DNA of 64,000 nucleotides from Ipomoea triloba (taxonomy: Eukaryota > Streptophyta > Magnoliopsida > Solanales > Convolvulaceae). Position 1 is the stretch's first letter. Every line of letters begins with the position of its first letter. The stretch spans positions 18,157,600 through 18,221,599 of the forward strand of contig NC_044925.1 of NCBI RefSeq assembly GCF_003576645.1, in the 5' to 3' direction. The notes under the pieces were generated by a model. That model made no database searches. It saw nothing but the letters and a program-made list of their open reading frames with translations, and had not been told where the DNA came from. Shown here in pieces: positions 1 through 11,282 of the stretch. The position numbers and the translations under genes are program-made.

Positions 1-56
1 TGATGCTCTGTGAGAGTCGCCGCACCTGTCATGCATTCCCCTTCGGTCTCAGTTTC

Positions 57-1565
57 TTATTCGAACACACGGACTGAAGTGGAACCAGTCTTATCCCCCA
101 TGACAAGAGTGTGTTCACTGGCTACTCTCGCTTGGTTAGCTTGCGTCCCCATTGTCTTCCTACTTGAGGTTTTCTTGCGACTTGTCTCTCCTACCTCAAC
201 ATGCGTCTTATGAAGACCATGCTTGTTGTTTCCATTAATCTGCTTTTCTGAAACTTGAGTCGTTGGTCTTTTCCCCTTAGCCGGGCCTGTTTTTCTTTGC
301 CCATGGGCTTGTGTTTCACTTACGGGCTGGTCACAGACCGGTTCTGCTGTTAACTGCTCATTTTCCGCTTCCAGAGTCTTAGCAAGCTGCGCATATCTTG
401 ACCCCGATTGCACGCTCATCTGTTTTCCTTTTCCAGCGTCATTCTGATCCTTCTTTCCATAATCTCTACCGCCTTGATTCTTATTTCCTTGATTCTTGGT
501 ATAGTTCCTTTTGTGTTTAGGCGCTATCATCCACGTACCGTAGTCCTCCGTAATTTCCAGCCTTATTATGGTAGTTTCCATAATATTATTTCTCTTGCCA
601 TGCACACCCTCCACTGGACCATTACCCCCACCGGCGCTGTTCGCCGGCTGGCCACCACCATCTTCGTTCAACCCTTGAGTGGTATCATCCTTCTGATTCA
701 GACTACAACCTTCAACACTATGCCCATACATCCCGCACTTGAAACAAATAAGGTGAAGACCTTCATACACAATCGGCCGCACCCTATTCCTCAATGTGAA
801 CTTAGCCAATAGCGGTTTTGTGATGTCTACCTCTACACAGACCCTCGCAAAGGTTGCCCTCGAGACTAGGCTCGTTGCAGTATCTATGTTGATTGGTCTC
901 CCCACTTTCTCTCCCACTCTCAGAAGGAACTGTCTGTCGAAGTATTCCGCTGGAAGGCATGGAAATCTAATCCACACTATCATGCTCTCAGTCCTGGCTG
1001 TGAAAGGATCGAAATTCGGCATCCACTCCTTGACAATGAGATAGTGATCTAACACCATCCAGGGTCCTCCATACTTGGCAAACTCATAGTCATCAATGGA
1101 CGCGAACTTTACCAAAAAATACCCATTATCTACGGTCACCAGCTCCATCCTGGCCTTTGGTCTCCAAAGCGATGTGAGTCTTCTAAGAAGATAATCGTAG
1201 CCGACGCTTCTGCCCATCACTTTCACTATTAGGGTCTGTTTCCACTTGCTGCGCAATCGGACCTTTTCCTCCTTGGTTAATCTGATAACCGGACAGTTTG
1301 GATCAACATCATCATCGGCCTCCTCTTCATCGTCAGACACAAGGTCTAACTCATCCACCACCCGCGGATCATTCTGAACCGATTCATTTGCCACAATCTG
1401 TTTGAAAGAAGGTGTACTTGTCGGTGCTGTCGTTCCCGTAGCCACCGTCGGTGGTATCGCCTCCCCCATTGGTGATTCCGTTGACGTTTTCGTCTTCTTA
1501 TTGCTTCTGTCGAGTTGATCTTGCTCTTCACTATTCAAACTCGCCGGAGGAGTCTCGCCGGTCAT
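57..1565 (-). CDS. LINE ORF1: DUF4283-like / zinc-knuckle protein
   Basis: A 502-residue open frame that starts at ATG 1565. It resembles the gag-like ORF1 of plant L1-type non-LTR retrotransposons, an RNA-binding chaperone that coats the element's transcript. An acidic linker (DDEEEADDDVD, about residues 78-88) precedes a DUF4283-like region with GGPWMVLDHYLIVKEW at about 165-180. A CCHC zinc knuckle, CFKCGMYGHSVEGC, follows at about 274-287, and the C-terminal half is basic, Lys/Asn/Gln-rich and low in complexity. In the second block the start of ORF2 lies about 270 bases downstream, which supports a LINE. The frame is intact, so the element may be fairly young. Host DUF4283 proteins exist, but the neighbouring ORF2 start makes a LINE the better call. 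Confidence 0.85.
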   Translation of the reverse strand: MTGETPPASLNSEEQDQLDRSNKKTKTSTESPMGEAIPPTVATGTTAPTSTPSFKQIVANESVQNDPRVVDELDLVSDDEEEADDDVDPNCPVIRLTKEEKVRLRSKWKQTLIVKVMGRSVGYDYLLRRLTSLWRPKARMELVTVDNGYFLVKFASIDDYEFAKYGGPWMVLDHYLIVKEWMPNFDPFTARTESMIVWIRFPCLPAEYFDRQFLLRVGEKVGRPINIDTATSLVSRATFARVCVEVDITKPLLAKFTLRNRVRPIVYEGLHLICFKCGMYGHSVEGCSLNQKDDTTQGLNEDGGGQPANSAGGGNGPVEGVHGKRNNIMETTIIRLEITEDYGTWMIAPKHKRNYTKNQGNKNQGGRDYGKKDQNDAGKGKQMSVQSGSRYAQLAKTLEAENEQLTAEPVCDQPVSETQAHGQRKTGPAKGKRPTTQVSEKQINGNNKHGLHKTHVEVGETSRKKTSSRKTMGTQANQARVASEHTLVMGDKTGSTSVRVFE

Positions 1566-2230
1566 TGCCAGAGAGCTTTCCGACGTGCGTCCTCTTTTAG
1601 CCTATTTAATTCAGTAGTTGTATAATTGCACGCGGTTTACTTTTCTATTGATCTCTAAGGTAGAAGTGGTGGTGCTCAAGATTAGGGTGCAATGCATTTT
1701 AAGAATATAATTTAAGTCAATTACAGTTAAAATTACCATAAAAGTCTCGTTGAATGATAAAGAAAGTTGATTCGTACTTTTATGCCTAATTTTATGAAAG
1801 GAAGACCTAGAGGGTTTTATTTCCTACTCCATGAGGTCCCTATGAACAACTCCATTAGATTGGAGTTTTTGTCAGAATTTTTGCCAGTTAGGACAAAAAC
1901 AAAAGAGAGAAAGACAAGGGGAAAAAAAGATTATGATTGAGTGACTATTACGAAAGTAAAGAGAAAGTTTTTGAATAAGTTGTACTTCGTATATTGTATT
2001 GTGTATTTTATAAAAGAGAATGCAAGCTCTATAAATGCATGTTAGAAGACTTCTAATAAGAAAATAAGTTTCCATACTACTTACTCAAACCTCTATAAAT
2101 CTCCAAGGCTCCCTAATACTGTAATACATATAGATCCCATATTACTTATATATTCCATAACACTTCCCCTCAGCATAGATATAAATCATGCCCAACTTGT
2201 TACACAAATAACTAACTCAAATCCTATTTA

Positions 2231-2500
2231 GTGCACTCTCCTGAAACGAACGCTTGGCGCCACCAATACCGCGGACAACCGAGTGAACTCAAAGTGGACC
2301 AAATAAGTTTAGGTCAGGATTGGACCCTCCCCTGAACCGGAAGCTTGGACGCCACCAATATCACAGACAAACACCGAATGAACATATAGTGGGTCGGACA
2401 AGTTTGGGATTAACCCTCCCCCCTGAACCGGAAGCTTGAATGCTACCAATACCACAGACAAACACCGAGTGAACACAAAGTGGGCCGAACAAGCTATGAC
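2231..2500. repeat. Three degenerate ~85-bp tandem units
   Basis: Three successive units share the core 'cctgaaccggaagcttg', then a 'gccaccaata' segment, 'cagacaaacaccga' and 'aaagtgggccgaacaag', with about 70-90% mutual identity by eye. The same array appears at about 5256-5525 and 6740-7009 because the surrounding block is repeated. No coding potential is seen. Confidence 0.7.
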
Positions 2501-2638
2501 TTACAAAGTGAAGAAGACAAACTCGGAAAAAGAGGACACAATTTCTTTACCAACGGAAGGGAAGCATGCTCCAAACGACAATGAACATAAAAAAAATAAA
2601 AAAAAAAAAAAAGGAGTGACAACACCAAAATAATCAAC

Positions 2639-2639
2639 N
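2639..2639. other. Single-N contig junction
   Basis: One N separates the end of block copy 1 from the LINE ORF2 start that belongs to block copy 2. It interrupts the ORF2 frame. Confidence 0.9.
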
Positions 2640-2808
2640 CCCATTTTTCGAAACCAAGTTTAACGCAAATGTTGTCTGCATTCTCGCCCGAGACCTTAGT
2701 CTCAACAAGGCAGAAAATGCTAGGGTGATGTTGTGTGATAAACCATTTCGCAGCTCTAATAAACCCCTTAGAAGCTGCTCCTTGGCAATTCCAAACAAAA
2801 ACCTTCAT
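2640..2808 (-). CDS. LINE ORF2 N-terminus (endonuclease), truncated at junction
   Basis: From ATG 2808 the minus strand reads MKVFVWNCQGAASKGF, then a segment with HHPSIFCLVETKV. This is the start of the apurinic/apyrimidinic-type endonuclease of plant LINE ORF2: the conserved W-N-C-Q-G strand carries the first catalytic Asn and the L-V-E-T strand the catalytic Glu. In the retrotransposon this domain nicks the target DNA for target-primed reverse transcription. It lies about 270 bases downstream of the ORF1 at 3082-4590, in the same orientation. The frame runs into the N at 2639 after 56 residues, so the remaining endonuclease, reverse transcriptase and RNase H parts are missing here. They may lie beyond the left window edge. 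Confidence 0.85.
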
Positions 2809-3025
2809 GGAAAAAAACAAAAGCAAAAGGGCGAAAAAACGAAAGCAAACACCAAGAAAAACAACGAGGAAATCGCAGAGGCAAAGCCAAAGGAAAGCAA
2901 CGAGAGAAAACACTCACAACTCAAGCTCCACGGCCTCGACGCCTGAAGCTCCCATACCACCTTGATCACCCATCGCGTCCATCAACTCCAGTTCATCAAC
3001 ATGACTGTCGTTCGGTGGATCCCCA

Positions 3026-5663
3026 TGATGCTCTGTGAGAGTCGCCGCACCTGTCATGCATTCCCCTTCGGTCTCAGTTTCTTATTCGAACACACGGACT
3101 GAAGTGGAACCAGTCTTATCCCCCATGACAAGAGTGTGTTCACTGGCTACTCTCGCTTGGTTAGCTTGCGTCCCCATTGTCTTCCTACTTGAGGTTTTCT
3201 TGCGACTTGTCTCTCCTACCTCAACATGCGTCTTATGAAGACCATGCTTGTTGTTTCCATTAATCTGCTTTTCTGAAACTTGAGTCGTTGGTCTTTTCCC
3301 CTTAGCCGGGCCTGTTTTTCTTTGCCCATGGGCTTGTGTTTCACTTACGGGCTGGTCACAGACCGGTTCTGCTGTTAACTGCTCATTTTCCGCTTCCAGA
3401 GTCTTAGCAAGCTGCGCATATCTTGACCCCGATTGCACGCTCATCTGTTTTCCTTTTCCAGCGTCATTCTGATCCTTCTTTCCATAATCTCTACCGCCTT
3501 GATTCTTATTTCCTTGATTCTTGGTATAGTTCCTTTTGTGTTTAGGCGCTATCATCCACGTACCGTAGTCCTCCGTAATTTCCAGCCTTATTATGGTAGT
3601 TTCCATAATATTATTTCTCTTGCCATGCACACCCTCCACTGGACCATTACCCCCACCGGCGCTGTTCGCCGGCTGGCCACCACCATCTTCGTTCAACCCT
3701 TGAGTGGTATCATCCTTCTGATTCAGACTACAACCTTCAACACTATGCCCATACATCCCGCACTTGAAACAAATAAGGTGAAGACCTTCATACACAATCG
3801 GCCGCACCCTATTCCTCAATGTGAACTTAGCCAATAGCGGTTTTGTGATGTCTACCTCTACACAGACCCTCGCAAAGGTTGCCCTCGAGACTAGGCTCGT
3901 TGCAGTATCTATGTTGATTGGTCTCCCCACTTTCTCTCCCACTCTCAGAAGGAACTGTCTGTCGAAGTATTCCGCTGGAAGGCATGGAAATCTAATCCAC
4001 ACTATCATGCTCTCAGTCCTGGCTGTGAAAGGATCGAAATTCGGCATCCACTCCTTGACAATGAGATAGTGATCTAACACCATCCAGGGTCCTCCATACT
4101 TGGCAAACTCATAGTCATCAATGGACGCGAACTTTACCAAAAAATACCCATTATCTACGGTCACCAGCTCCATCCTGGCCTTTGGTCTCCAAAGCGATGT
4201 GAGTCTTCTAAGAAGATAATCGTAGCCGACGCTTCTGCCCATCACTTTCACTATTAGGGTCTGTTTCCACTTGCTGCGCAATCGGACCTTTTCCTCCTTG
4301 GTTAATCTGATAACCGGACAGTTTGGATCAACATCATCATCGGCCTCCTCTTCATCGTCAGACACAAGGTCTAACTCATCCACCACCCGCGGATCATTCT
4401 GAACCGATTCATTTGCCACAATCTGTTTGAAAGAAGGTGTACTTGTCGGTGCTGTCGTTCCCGTAGCCACCGTCGGTGGTATCGCCTCCCCCATTGGTGA
4501 TTCCGTTGACGTTTTCGTCTTCTTATTGCTTCTGTCGAGTTGATCTTGCTCTTCACTATTCAAACTCGCCGGAGGAGTCTCGCCGGTCATTGCCAGAGAG
4601 CTTTCCGACGTGCGTCCTCTTTTAGCCTATTTAATTCAGTAGTTGTATAATTGCACGCGGTTTACTTTTCTATTGATCTCTAAGGTAGAAGTGGTGGTGC
4701 TCAAGATTAGGGTGCAATGCATTTTAAGAATATAATTTAAGTCAATTACAGTTAAAATTACCATAAAAGTCTCGTTGAATGATAAAGAAAGTTGATTCGT
4801 ACTTTTATGCCTAATTTTATGAAAGGAAGACCTAGAGGGTTTTATTTCCTACTCCATGAGGTCCCTATGAACAACTCCATTAGATTGGAGTTTTTGTCAG
4901 AATTTTTGCCAGTTAGGACAAAAACAAAAGAGAGAAAGACAAGGGGAAAAAAAGATTATGATTGAGTGACTATTACGAAAGTAAAGAGAAAGTTTTTGAA
5001 TAAGTTGTACTTCGTATATTGTATTGTGTATTTTATAAAAGAGAATGCAAGCTCTATAAATGCATGTTAGAAGACTTCTAATAAGAAAATAAGTTTCCAT
5101 ACTACTTACTCAAACCTCTATAAATCTCCAAGGCTCCCTAATACTGTAATACATATAGATCCCATATTACTTATATATTCCATAACACTTCCCCTCAGCA
5201 TAGATATAAATCATGCCCAACTTGTTACACAAATAACTAACTCAAATCCTATTTAGTGCACTCTCCTGAAACGAACGCTTGGCGCCACCAATACCGCGGA
5301 CAACCGAGTGAACTCAAAGTGGACCAAATAAGTTTAGGTCAGGATTGGACCCTCCCCTGAACCGGAAGCTTGGACGCCACCAATATCACAGACAAACACC
5401 GAATGAACATATAGTGGGTCGGACAAGTTTGGGATTAACCCTCCCCCCTGAACCGGAAGCTTGAATGCTACCAATACCACAGACAAACACCGAGTGAACA
5501 CAAAGTGGGCCGAACAAGCTATGACTTACAAAGTGAAGAAGACAAACTCGGAAAAAGAGGACACAATTTCTTTACCAACGGAAGGGAAGCATGCTCCAAA
5601 CGACAATGAACATAAAAAAAATAAAAAAAAAAAAAAAGGAGTGACAACACCAAAATAATCAAC
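3026..5663. repeat. Duplicated block, copy 2
   Basis: Second copy of the 1-2638 block, ending at the N at 5664. It is the only copy in the window whose left side continues into unique sequence (2640-3025, ORF2 start), so it best shows the true ORF1-ORF2 order. Confidence 0.85.
3082..4590 (-). CDS. LINE ORF1, second copy
   Basis: A 502-residue frame from ATG 4590 whose translation is the same as the one at 57-1565, including the acidic stretch, the DUF4283-like core and the CFKCGMYGHSVEGC zinc knuckle. The ORF2 start at 2808 lies downstream in the same orientation, giving the usual LINE dicistronic order. The absence of any difference from the other copy is not what old genomic duplicates look like, so this is probably the same locus assembled twice. 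Confidence 0.85.
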   Translation of the reverse strand: MTGETPPASLNSEEQDQLDRSNKKTKTSTESPMGEAIPPTVATGTTAPTSTPSFKQIVANESVQNDPRVVDELDLVSDDEEEADDDVDPNCPVIRLTKEEKVRLRSKWKQTLIVKVMGRSVGYDYLLRRLTSLWRPKARMELVTVDNGYFLVKFASIDDYEFAKYGGPWMVLDHYLIVKEWMPNFDPFTARTESMIVWIRFPCLPAEYFDRQFLLRVGEKVGRPINIDTATSLVSRATFARVCVEVDITKPLLAKFTLRNRVRPIVYEGLHLICFKCGMYGHSVEGCSLNQKDDTTQGLNEDGGGQPANSAGGGNGPVEGVHGKRNNIMETTIIRLEITEDYGTWMIAPKHKRNYTKNQGNKNQGGRDYGKKDQNDAGKGKQMSVQSGSRYAQLAKTLEAENEQLTAEPVCDQPVSETQAHGQRKTGPAKGKRPTTQVSEKQINGNNKHGLHKTHVEVGETSRKKTSSRKTMGTQANQARVASEHTLVMGDKTGSTSVRVFE

Positions 5664-5664
5664 N
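5664..5664. other. Single-N contig junction
   Basis: One N joins the 5'-flank end of block copy 2 to the middle of ORF1 in block copy 3. The sequence jumps from the equivalent of 2638 back to the equivalent of 1156. Confidence 0.9.
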
Positions 5665-7147
5665 TTTGGTCTCCAAAGCGATGTGAGTCTTCTAAGAAGA
5701 TAATCGTAGCCGACGCTTCTGCCCATCACTTTCACTATTAGGGTCTGTTTCCACTTGCTGCGCAATCGGACCTTTTCCTCCTTGGTTAATCTGATAACCG
5801 GACAGTTTGGATCAACATCATCATCGGCCTCCTCTTCATCGTCAGACACAAGGTCTAACTCATCCACCACCCGCGGATCATTCTGAACCGATTCATTTGC
5901 CACAATCTGTTTGAAAGAAGGTGTACTTGTCGGTGCTGTCGTTCCCGTAGCCACCGTCGGTGGTATCGCCTCCCCCATTGGTGATTCCGTTGACGTTTTC
6001 GTCTTCTTATTGCTTCTGTCGAGTTGATCTTGCTCTTCACTATTCAAACTCGCCGGAGGAGTCTCGCCGGTCATTGCCAGAGAGCTTTCCGACGTGCGTC
6101 CTCTTTTAGCCTATTTAATTCAGTAGTTGTATAATTGCACGCGGTTTACTTTTCTATTGATCTCTAAGGTAGAAGTGGTGGTGCTCAAGATTAGGGTGCA
6201 ATGCATTTTAAGAATATAATTTAAGTCAATTACAGTTAAAATTACCATAAAAGTCTCGTTGAATGATAAAGAAAGTTGATTCGTACTTTTATGCCTAATT
6301 TTATGAAAGGAAGACCTAGAGGGTTTTATTTCCTACTCCATGAGGTCCCTATGAACAACTCCATTAGATTGGAGTTTTTGTCAGAATTTTTGCCAGTTAG
6401 GACAAAAACAAAAGAGAGAAAGACAAGGGGAAAAAAAGATTATGATTGAGTGACTATTACGAAAGTAAAGAGAAAGTTTTTGAATAAGTTGTACTTCGTA
6501 TATTGTATTGTGTATTTTATAAAAGAGAATGCAAGCTCTATAAATGCATGTTAGAAGACTTCTAATAAGAAAATAAGTTTCCATACTACTTACTCAAACC
6601 TCTATAAATCTCCAAGGCTCCCTAATACTGTAATACATATAGATCCCATATTACTTATATATTCCATAACACTTCCCCTCAGCATAGATATAAATCATGC
6701 CCAACTTGTTACACAAATAACTAACTCAAATCCTATTTAGTGCACTCTCCTGAAACGAACGCTTGGCGCCACCAATACCGCGGACAACCGAGTGAACTCA
6801 AAGTGGACCAAATAAGTTTAGGTCAGGATTGGACCCTCCCCTGAACCGGAAGCTTGGACGCCACCAATATCACAGACAAACACCGAATGAACATATAGTG
6901 GGTCGGACAAGTTTGGGATTAACCCTCCCCCCTGAACCGGAAGCTTGAATGCTACCAATACCACAGACAAACACCGAGTGAACACAAAGTGGGCCGAACA
7001 AGCTATGACTTACAAAGTGAAGAAGACAAACTCGGAAAAAGAGGACACAATTTCTTTACCAACGGAAGGGAAGCATGCTCCAAACGACAATGAACATAAA
7101 AAAAAAAAAAAAAAAAAAAAAGGAGTGACAACACCAAAATAATCAAC
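5665..7147. repeat. Duplicated block, copy 3 (5' part only)
   Basis: Corresponds to 4181-5663 with offset 1484. The only difference I noticed is one t-to-a change in the A-rich run near 7100. It is followed by unique sequence from 7148. Confidence 0.85.
5667..6074 (-). CDS. LINE ORF1, N-terminal 136 residues only
   Basis: Starts at ATG 6074 and matches the first 136 residues of the other two ORF1 copies, ending at RRLTSLWRP where the N at 5664 breaks it. The rest of the protein is absent. The block copy that holds it continues to 7147 and then enters unique flanking sequence, so this copy supplies the real right-hand flank of the element. Confidence 0.85.
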
Positions 7148-8229
7148 GGACTCCAACTTAGCAAACTCATCACCAGATCGAGCCATCCCAAAAAAAAAAA
7201 GTGAATGTATCAGACTTTAAAAAAAAACACCATATCACAAAGTGCACAAATTTCAAGCCTGAATGTGTAAGAGAAAAAGTGATCATAGAGCAAAAATCAC
7301 TAACAGCACAATAGTCCAAACCAAGTCTATAACCTAAACGGACTCAAGCAACTTAGGAGTAGTCGACCAAAATGTTTCCCGATCGACGGAGGAGCCTCAC
7401 GTGCCAGCTTGTGGGAGAGTGTCAGTAGAGGGCGGTGGCACATCAGGCTCACGTGCGGGTCAAAACGTCGTCGGAATTTCCAAGCAAAGTCTTCGGACAC
7501 CAACACTGTACTCCTAGGTCAGTGGTGACGACAACGAAGTCGAAAAAAATTATGGAAAAGGCTCATGTACCATGTTACAAAAGTAAATAGAAAGTTTTTG
7601 AATAAGTTGTATATTGTATTGTGTATTTTAGAAAAGAGAATGAACAGTCCTAAGAAAACAAGTTTCCAAATGACTACTTACTCAAATCCCTATATATATC
7701 CAAGTTGCCTAATATATATAGATTCCATATTACTTATATATTCTATAGCACTGACAAAAATTAGAAAAAAAAAAAATTAAAGTTCTGTTATACAGGCATA
7801 GCGATGAGCAAGGCACGGGCCAGCTGAGTGCAGTTGGCTAATGAGTTTTTTGTTTTTGTTTTTTTAAATATCTCACAAAAAACTTTGATTATTGCACTTT
7901 TTGGAACTGAAAGATTGTGAGGCAAAACTAGTTTGCAAAAATGTATTGTAATCAATCTTAGAAATACTAGCTACATCTCAAGAGCTCCTCTCCCCTTCAT
8001 AGCCAATAAACTGGATCTTTATGTACAGGTATAAATTGGAATACAAAGAAAGTCCGGCCAGTTTTTTCCCGAGCACAGATAAAAAGGGAGAAATTACTAA
8101 CATACCAAACCAAATTAATAAAAAATAAAAATAAAAAAAACACTAAGCTAGCTACTAGAATACAACAGATAAGTGGTTTGTACGTACTACTTAATTGTGA
8201 TGTTGAGCTGCTAATAAGTAATAAACTCT
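7148..8229. other. No gene; one dispersed repeat segment
   Basis: AT-rich spacer between the LINE blocks and the formin 3' end. 7583-7750 resembles 1955-2165 (shared 'gaaagtttttgaataagttg' and 'ccatattacttatatattc'), a diverged dispersed repeat. I see no other gene-like signal. The last ~200 bases should include the formin 3' UTR. Confidence 0.5.
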
Positions 8230-11200
8230 TTACACACGATCTAACATACCCAAAAAATCTCTAACAATTACAAAAATCCTTAATGGGTTATTGGATTCCT
8301 CTTTGCTCACATCATCTCCATGGAAGTATTCTGTAATTTGTCTCACACCTAACAGAGCCCTATGCTCATCTTCTCTCAGCTCCTTCAAATTCCTCTCTGC
8401 ATGCTTCAAGAATGCCCGCATTGCATCCACAAACTTATCTTCATCATCATCCTTGAGGAGCACTAGAAGATTTTGTGTGTTGGCTATTCCACCTGACAGA
8501 TTTGAGACACAGCTTATGAGAGAATCTAAGTCTAAAGCTGCGGCCTTTTTCACATTGCACAGCTCAGTGCTTAGAGCTGCAGAAACAAGATGATGATGAT
8601 GATGAGCGTTTGTTGATCCTAATTGTGGTGGCGTCATTTCTTGGAGCACGAAGTGGAGCAGAGTGGTTTTTCCATCGCTTCCCTTTATGTCTGAGAGCTT
8701 AAGAAGGGCGTCCAGCTTGAATGCTTTTGCTCCTCCTCTAACTGTTCCATTGTTCATCCTGTTCCCTGTCTTCAGTACGGCTTCTAGCAGTTTTAAGAAG
8801 AGCTGGCTCGACCTCAGCTCCTTGCAAGCTTCCTGCACGTTAGTTTGTTGGTTAAGATTAGTTTATATAGATACTGGTTTAAATGTGGACAATGTTTCTC
8901 ATGTAGCCAGTGTAGATTCACTATTAGATATGTAAAAATGCACCATGTTCAGAAATGCACCACAACTAATGGTGCATTTCTGTACACTTTATGGTTCATT
9001 TATGCGTACTTATTAGTGAAGAATCACTGTCTGCATGGGAACATAATACATCCTATATATTCTTAATAGTTTATCTTATTTATGTTATTGTAATCGGCTA
9101 GTTAATAGCTATTTAAAGTTATTGCATGCCAATTGAAATATAGATTCCAGATGAATTTTTGAAATTAAAAGTTGAAATAGTTTTCTCATAGATCATGGCA
9201 CTTCTCACTTATTAAGTGTGAAATCCACTTTTAGCGTCAAAATCGTTCTTATAGTCCTCTATAACCCGGGGGTAAGGCTATAATTAAACTCAAAATCCAA
9301 AAACAAATCCCTTACGTAACCTAAAATTAAACCTACAAATTAATCACACTAAGCCCATAATAAACTGAGTGTGAAGAGAAGATTTGCCAACCAGGTTGGT
9401 ATCATATGGATTATGAAAGCCGGGGATTGCTGGGTGGATTACCTACCTCTGCGGTTGAGAAGGATCTTCTGAGAAGAAAAACTTCGTCTTCGAAGGTCTC
9501 TTTGAAAAGCATGGCTTCTACTCTTAGGAATGCAAATGGCACCTTTAGCATTGCCTTAACGAACCTTTCTGCAGATGCTAATTCGTTGGTGTCCCCTTTG
9601 TAATTCAACAATTTAGCCTCTTCCTCCTTTGCTGGTGCCATTTTCACCAGTGCCTCTAATTCTTGCAAACACAGCCCACTTCCTGTATGTATGTTTTCAA
9701 GTTAACTATAATGAGGGAAATCATTAGTTTTGGGATATATATATATATATATATAGGTAGCTTACCATTCAATAGTGCTTCGCATACTTGTTCAGAAGTG
9801 GCATTCAAAGCTTTGGATAGGATGGCTATGTTCTGTATTCTTTTTGGCTCAAGAATATGCTTAGATGGAGATGGGGATGAGGATTTGCATTTCACCTCCT
9901 CATTCTTTAATGGGTTTTGTAGGCTATACCCAAAAAGTGACTCTATCATCTCCTCATCAAATCTGCACCAATCCATTATCAATTTAGACAAATTTGAGGT
10001 GAAGTAAAATATAGCATGCAAAGTGTTGAGTTGGGCAGAGGCCAATAAAGTGCCAATTCCAAGACTGGCGGGTGCTGAAAAGGGAAATTGTTGAGCGGAG
10101 GCTGATAAAAGACCAGTCCGTCCATCAATTAGTGTCAGAGAATTATTGGGCAGAAGCCAGTAAAGGGTCAAGTCTAGCCCTCGGCTTCTTCAATTTAATG
10201 TTGTCTTACTCAAAAGAGCTTGCTTTGAGCTTGTCCCACACGGTTGAGCATTCTGGAGCTGCTCTGACTTTGTCCCAGTGAAGCGGTTTCAGTTTTGGGA
10301 GCGGAGTTCCATCTTTGCCTAATGGTGCAGGAATCTGAGATGGTTGTGGAGGAGGAGGAGGTGAACCACCTTTCGCAGAATTAGTAATCCGTCTTGGAAG
10401 TGGAGGTGGCGGCGGTGGTGGAAGTTTGGTTGATTCTGAATTGGAATTTATGATTGTGGAGGGCACAGAAGTTTGAGGTTGTTTGGAAACATCTTGGGAT
10501 ATGATCTCACAAAGGCTACTAGCAGAAGCATTGGAAAACCTGATGGTATGATCAGATGAGAATGAATTGCATATGGAATGGAAAGATTGATCATCTGATG
10601 AATGGTGATCAGAGTTTACTGCTTCTATGTTCTCATGAGGAACACAGATTATTTCTCCAGTACCCACTTCTGATGATGACGATGATGGGGATGATTTCTC
10701 ACTCAATGTATAATCATGTGTTGTTTGGTTTGAGATTGCATTGGCAGTTTCAGGATCTTGTTTAAGGAAATTTGTCTCTGAAAGTTGTAAGGTAACTAGC
10801 CCTACCTTTTCAACTGATTTCTGAGATGATTCACCTCTGGTTTCTCCTTCAATGCAGTGCACCAACAAGGCTCTCACCAAATTCTTTCGTTTCGTTCTGA
10901 ATTTTTGGCATCCCCAGAGAACGCCAATCGCGCATAAAGAACATGTTATCCCAGCAGAGATGAGAACTGCACTCACAACTCTTCTGTTAGCTCCTTCTCC
11001 TTTCTTCTTCTTCTTCTTCTTCGCCTCGGGTGATTCTGGGATTGATGGGTTGTGGTTGTGTGAAGGTGGGGGAGAATGCGGGTGAATCAATGGACTCGGA
11101 GGAGGAGAAAGAGATGGCAAGTGATATGCAGAATGGGCATTACTCAATGAGGCATCCACATTGGATAAGTGGGCACTGAAAAATGATACAAGCAAAAAGG

Positions 11201-11258
11201 CCATGATGATGGAGAAAATGGCATGATCTCCCATTTCTTGAGCCCAGATATCATTCAT
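8230..11258 (-). CDS. Class I plant formin (signal, TM, FH1, FH2), four exons
   Basis: Formins nucleate and elongate actin filaments; class I plant formins sit in the plasma membrane and link it to cortical actin. Exons on the minus strand: 11258-10210, 9962-9766, 9682-9447 and 8832-8230, all with GT-AG introns and matching phases, giving about 694 residues. I see a hydrophobic signal region ([17 protein letters not shown]), a Ser/Pro-rich extracellular stretch, a membrane span at about 94-116 ([22 protein letters not shown]), a proline-rich FH1 with an eight-Pro run, then FH2 from [11 protein letters not shown] through [11 protein letters not shown] and LKTGNRMN to [14 protein letters not shown]. 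The first ATG is 11258; ATG 11234 would give a tidier signal peptide. The stop falls right after LDRV, so the short tail found in most family members is missing. Resembles the FH4/FH8 group, but the exact orthologue is not assigned. Confidence 0.9.
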
Positions 11259-11282
11259 CTTTTCTTCTACATTTTGTTCCAA

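Larger units (their letters stand above)
1..2638. repeat. Duplicated block, copy 1 (LINE 5' region)
   Basis: This block recurs at 3026-5663 at a constant offset of 3025 bases, and I see no difference between the two. Both copies end directly at a single N (2639 and 5664). A third, 5'-clipped copy occupies 5665-7147. Apparent identity together with one-base N junctions points to overlapping contigs left unmerged rather than three real tandem copies. Confidence 0.85.

Noticed and set aside
408..1044. Plus-strand ORFs of 134 and 82 codons at 408-812 and 796-1044
   Set aside because: They lie antisense to the intact LINE ORF1, have no recognisable domain and repeat unchanged in the second block.
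10206..11282. Formin start at 11282
   Set aside because: The codon there is TTG; the first ATG in frame is 11258 and the next 11234.
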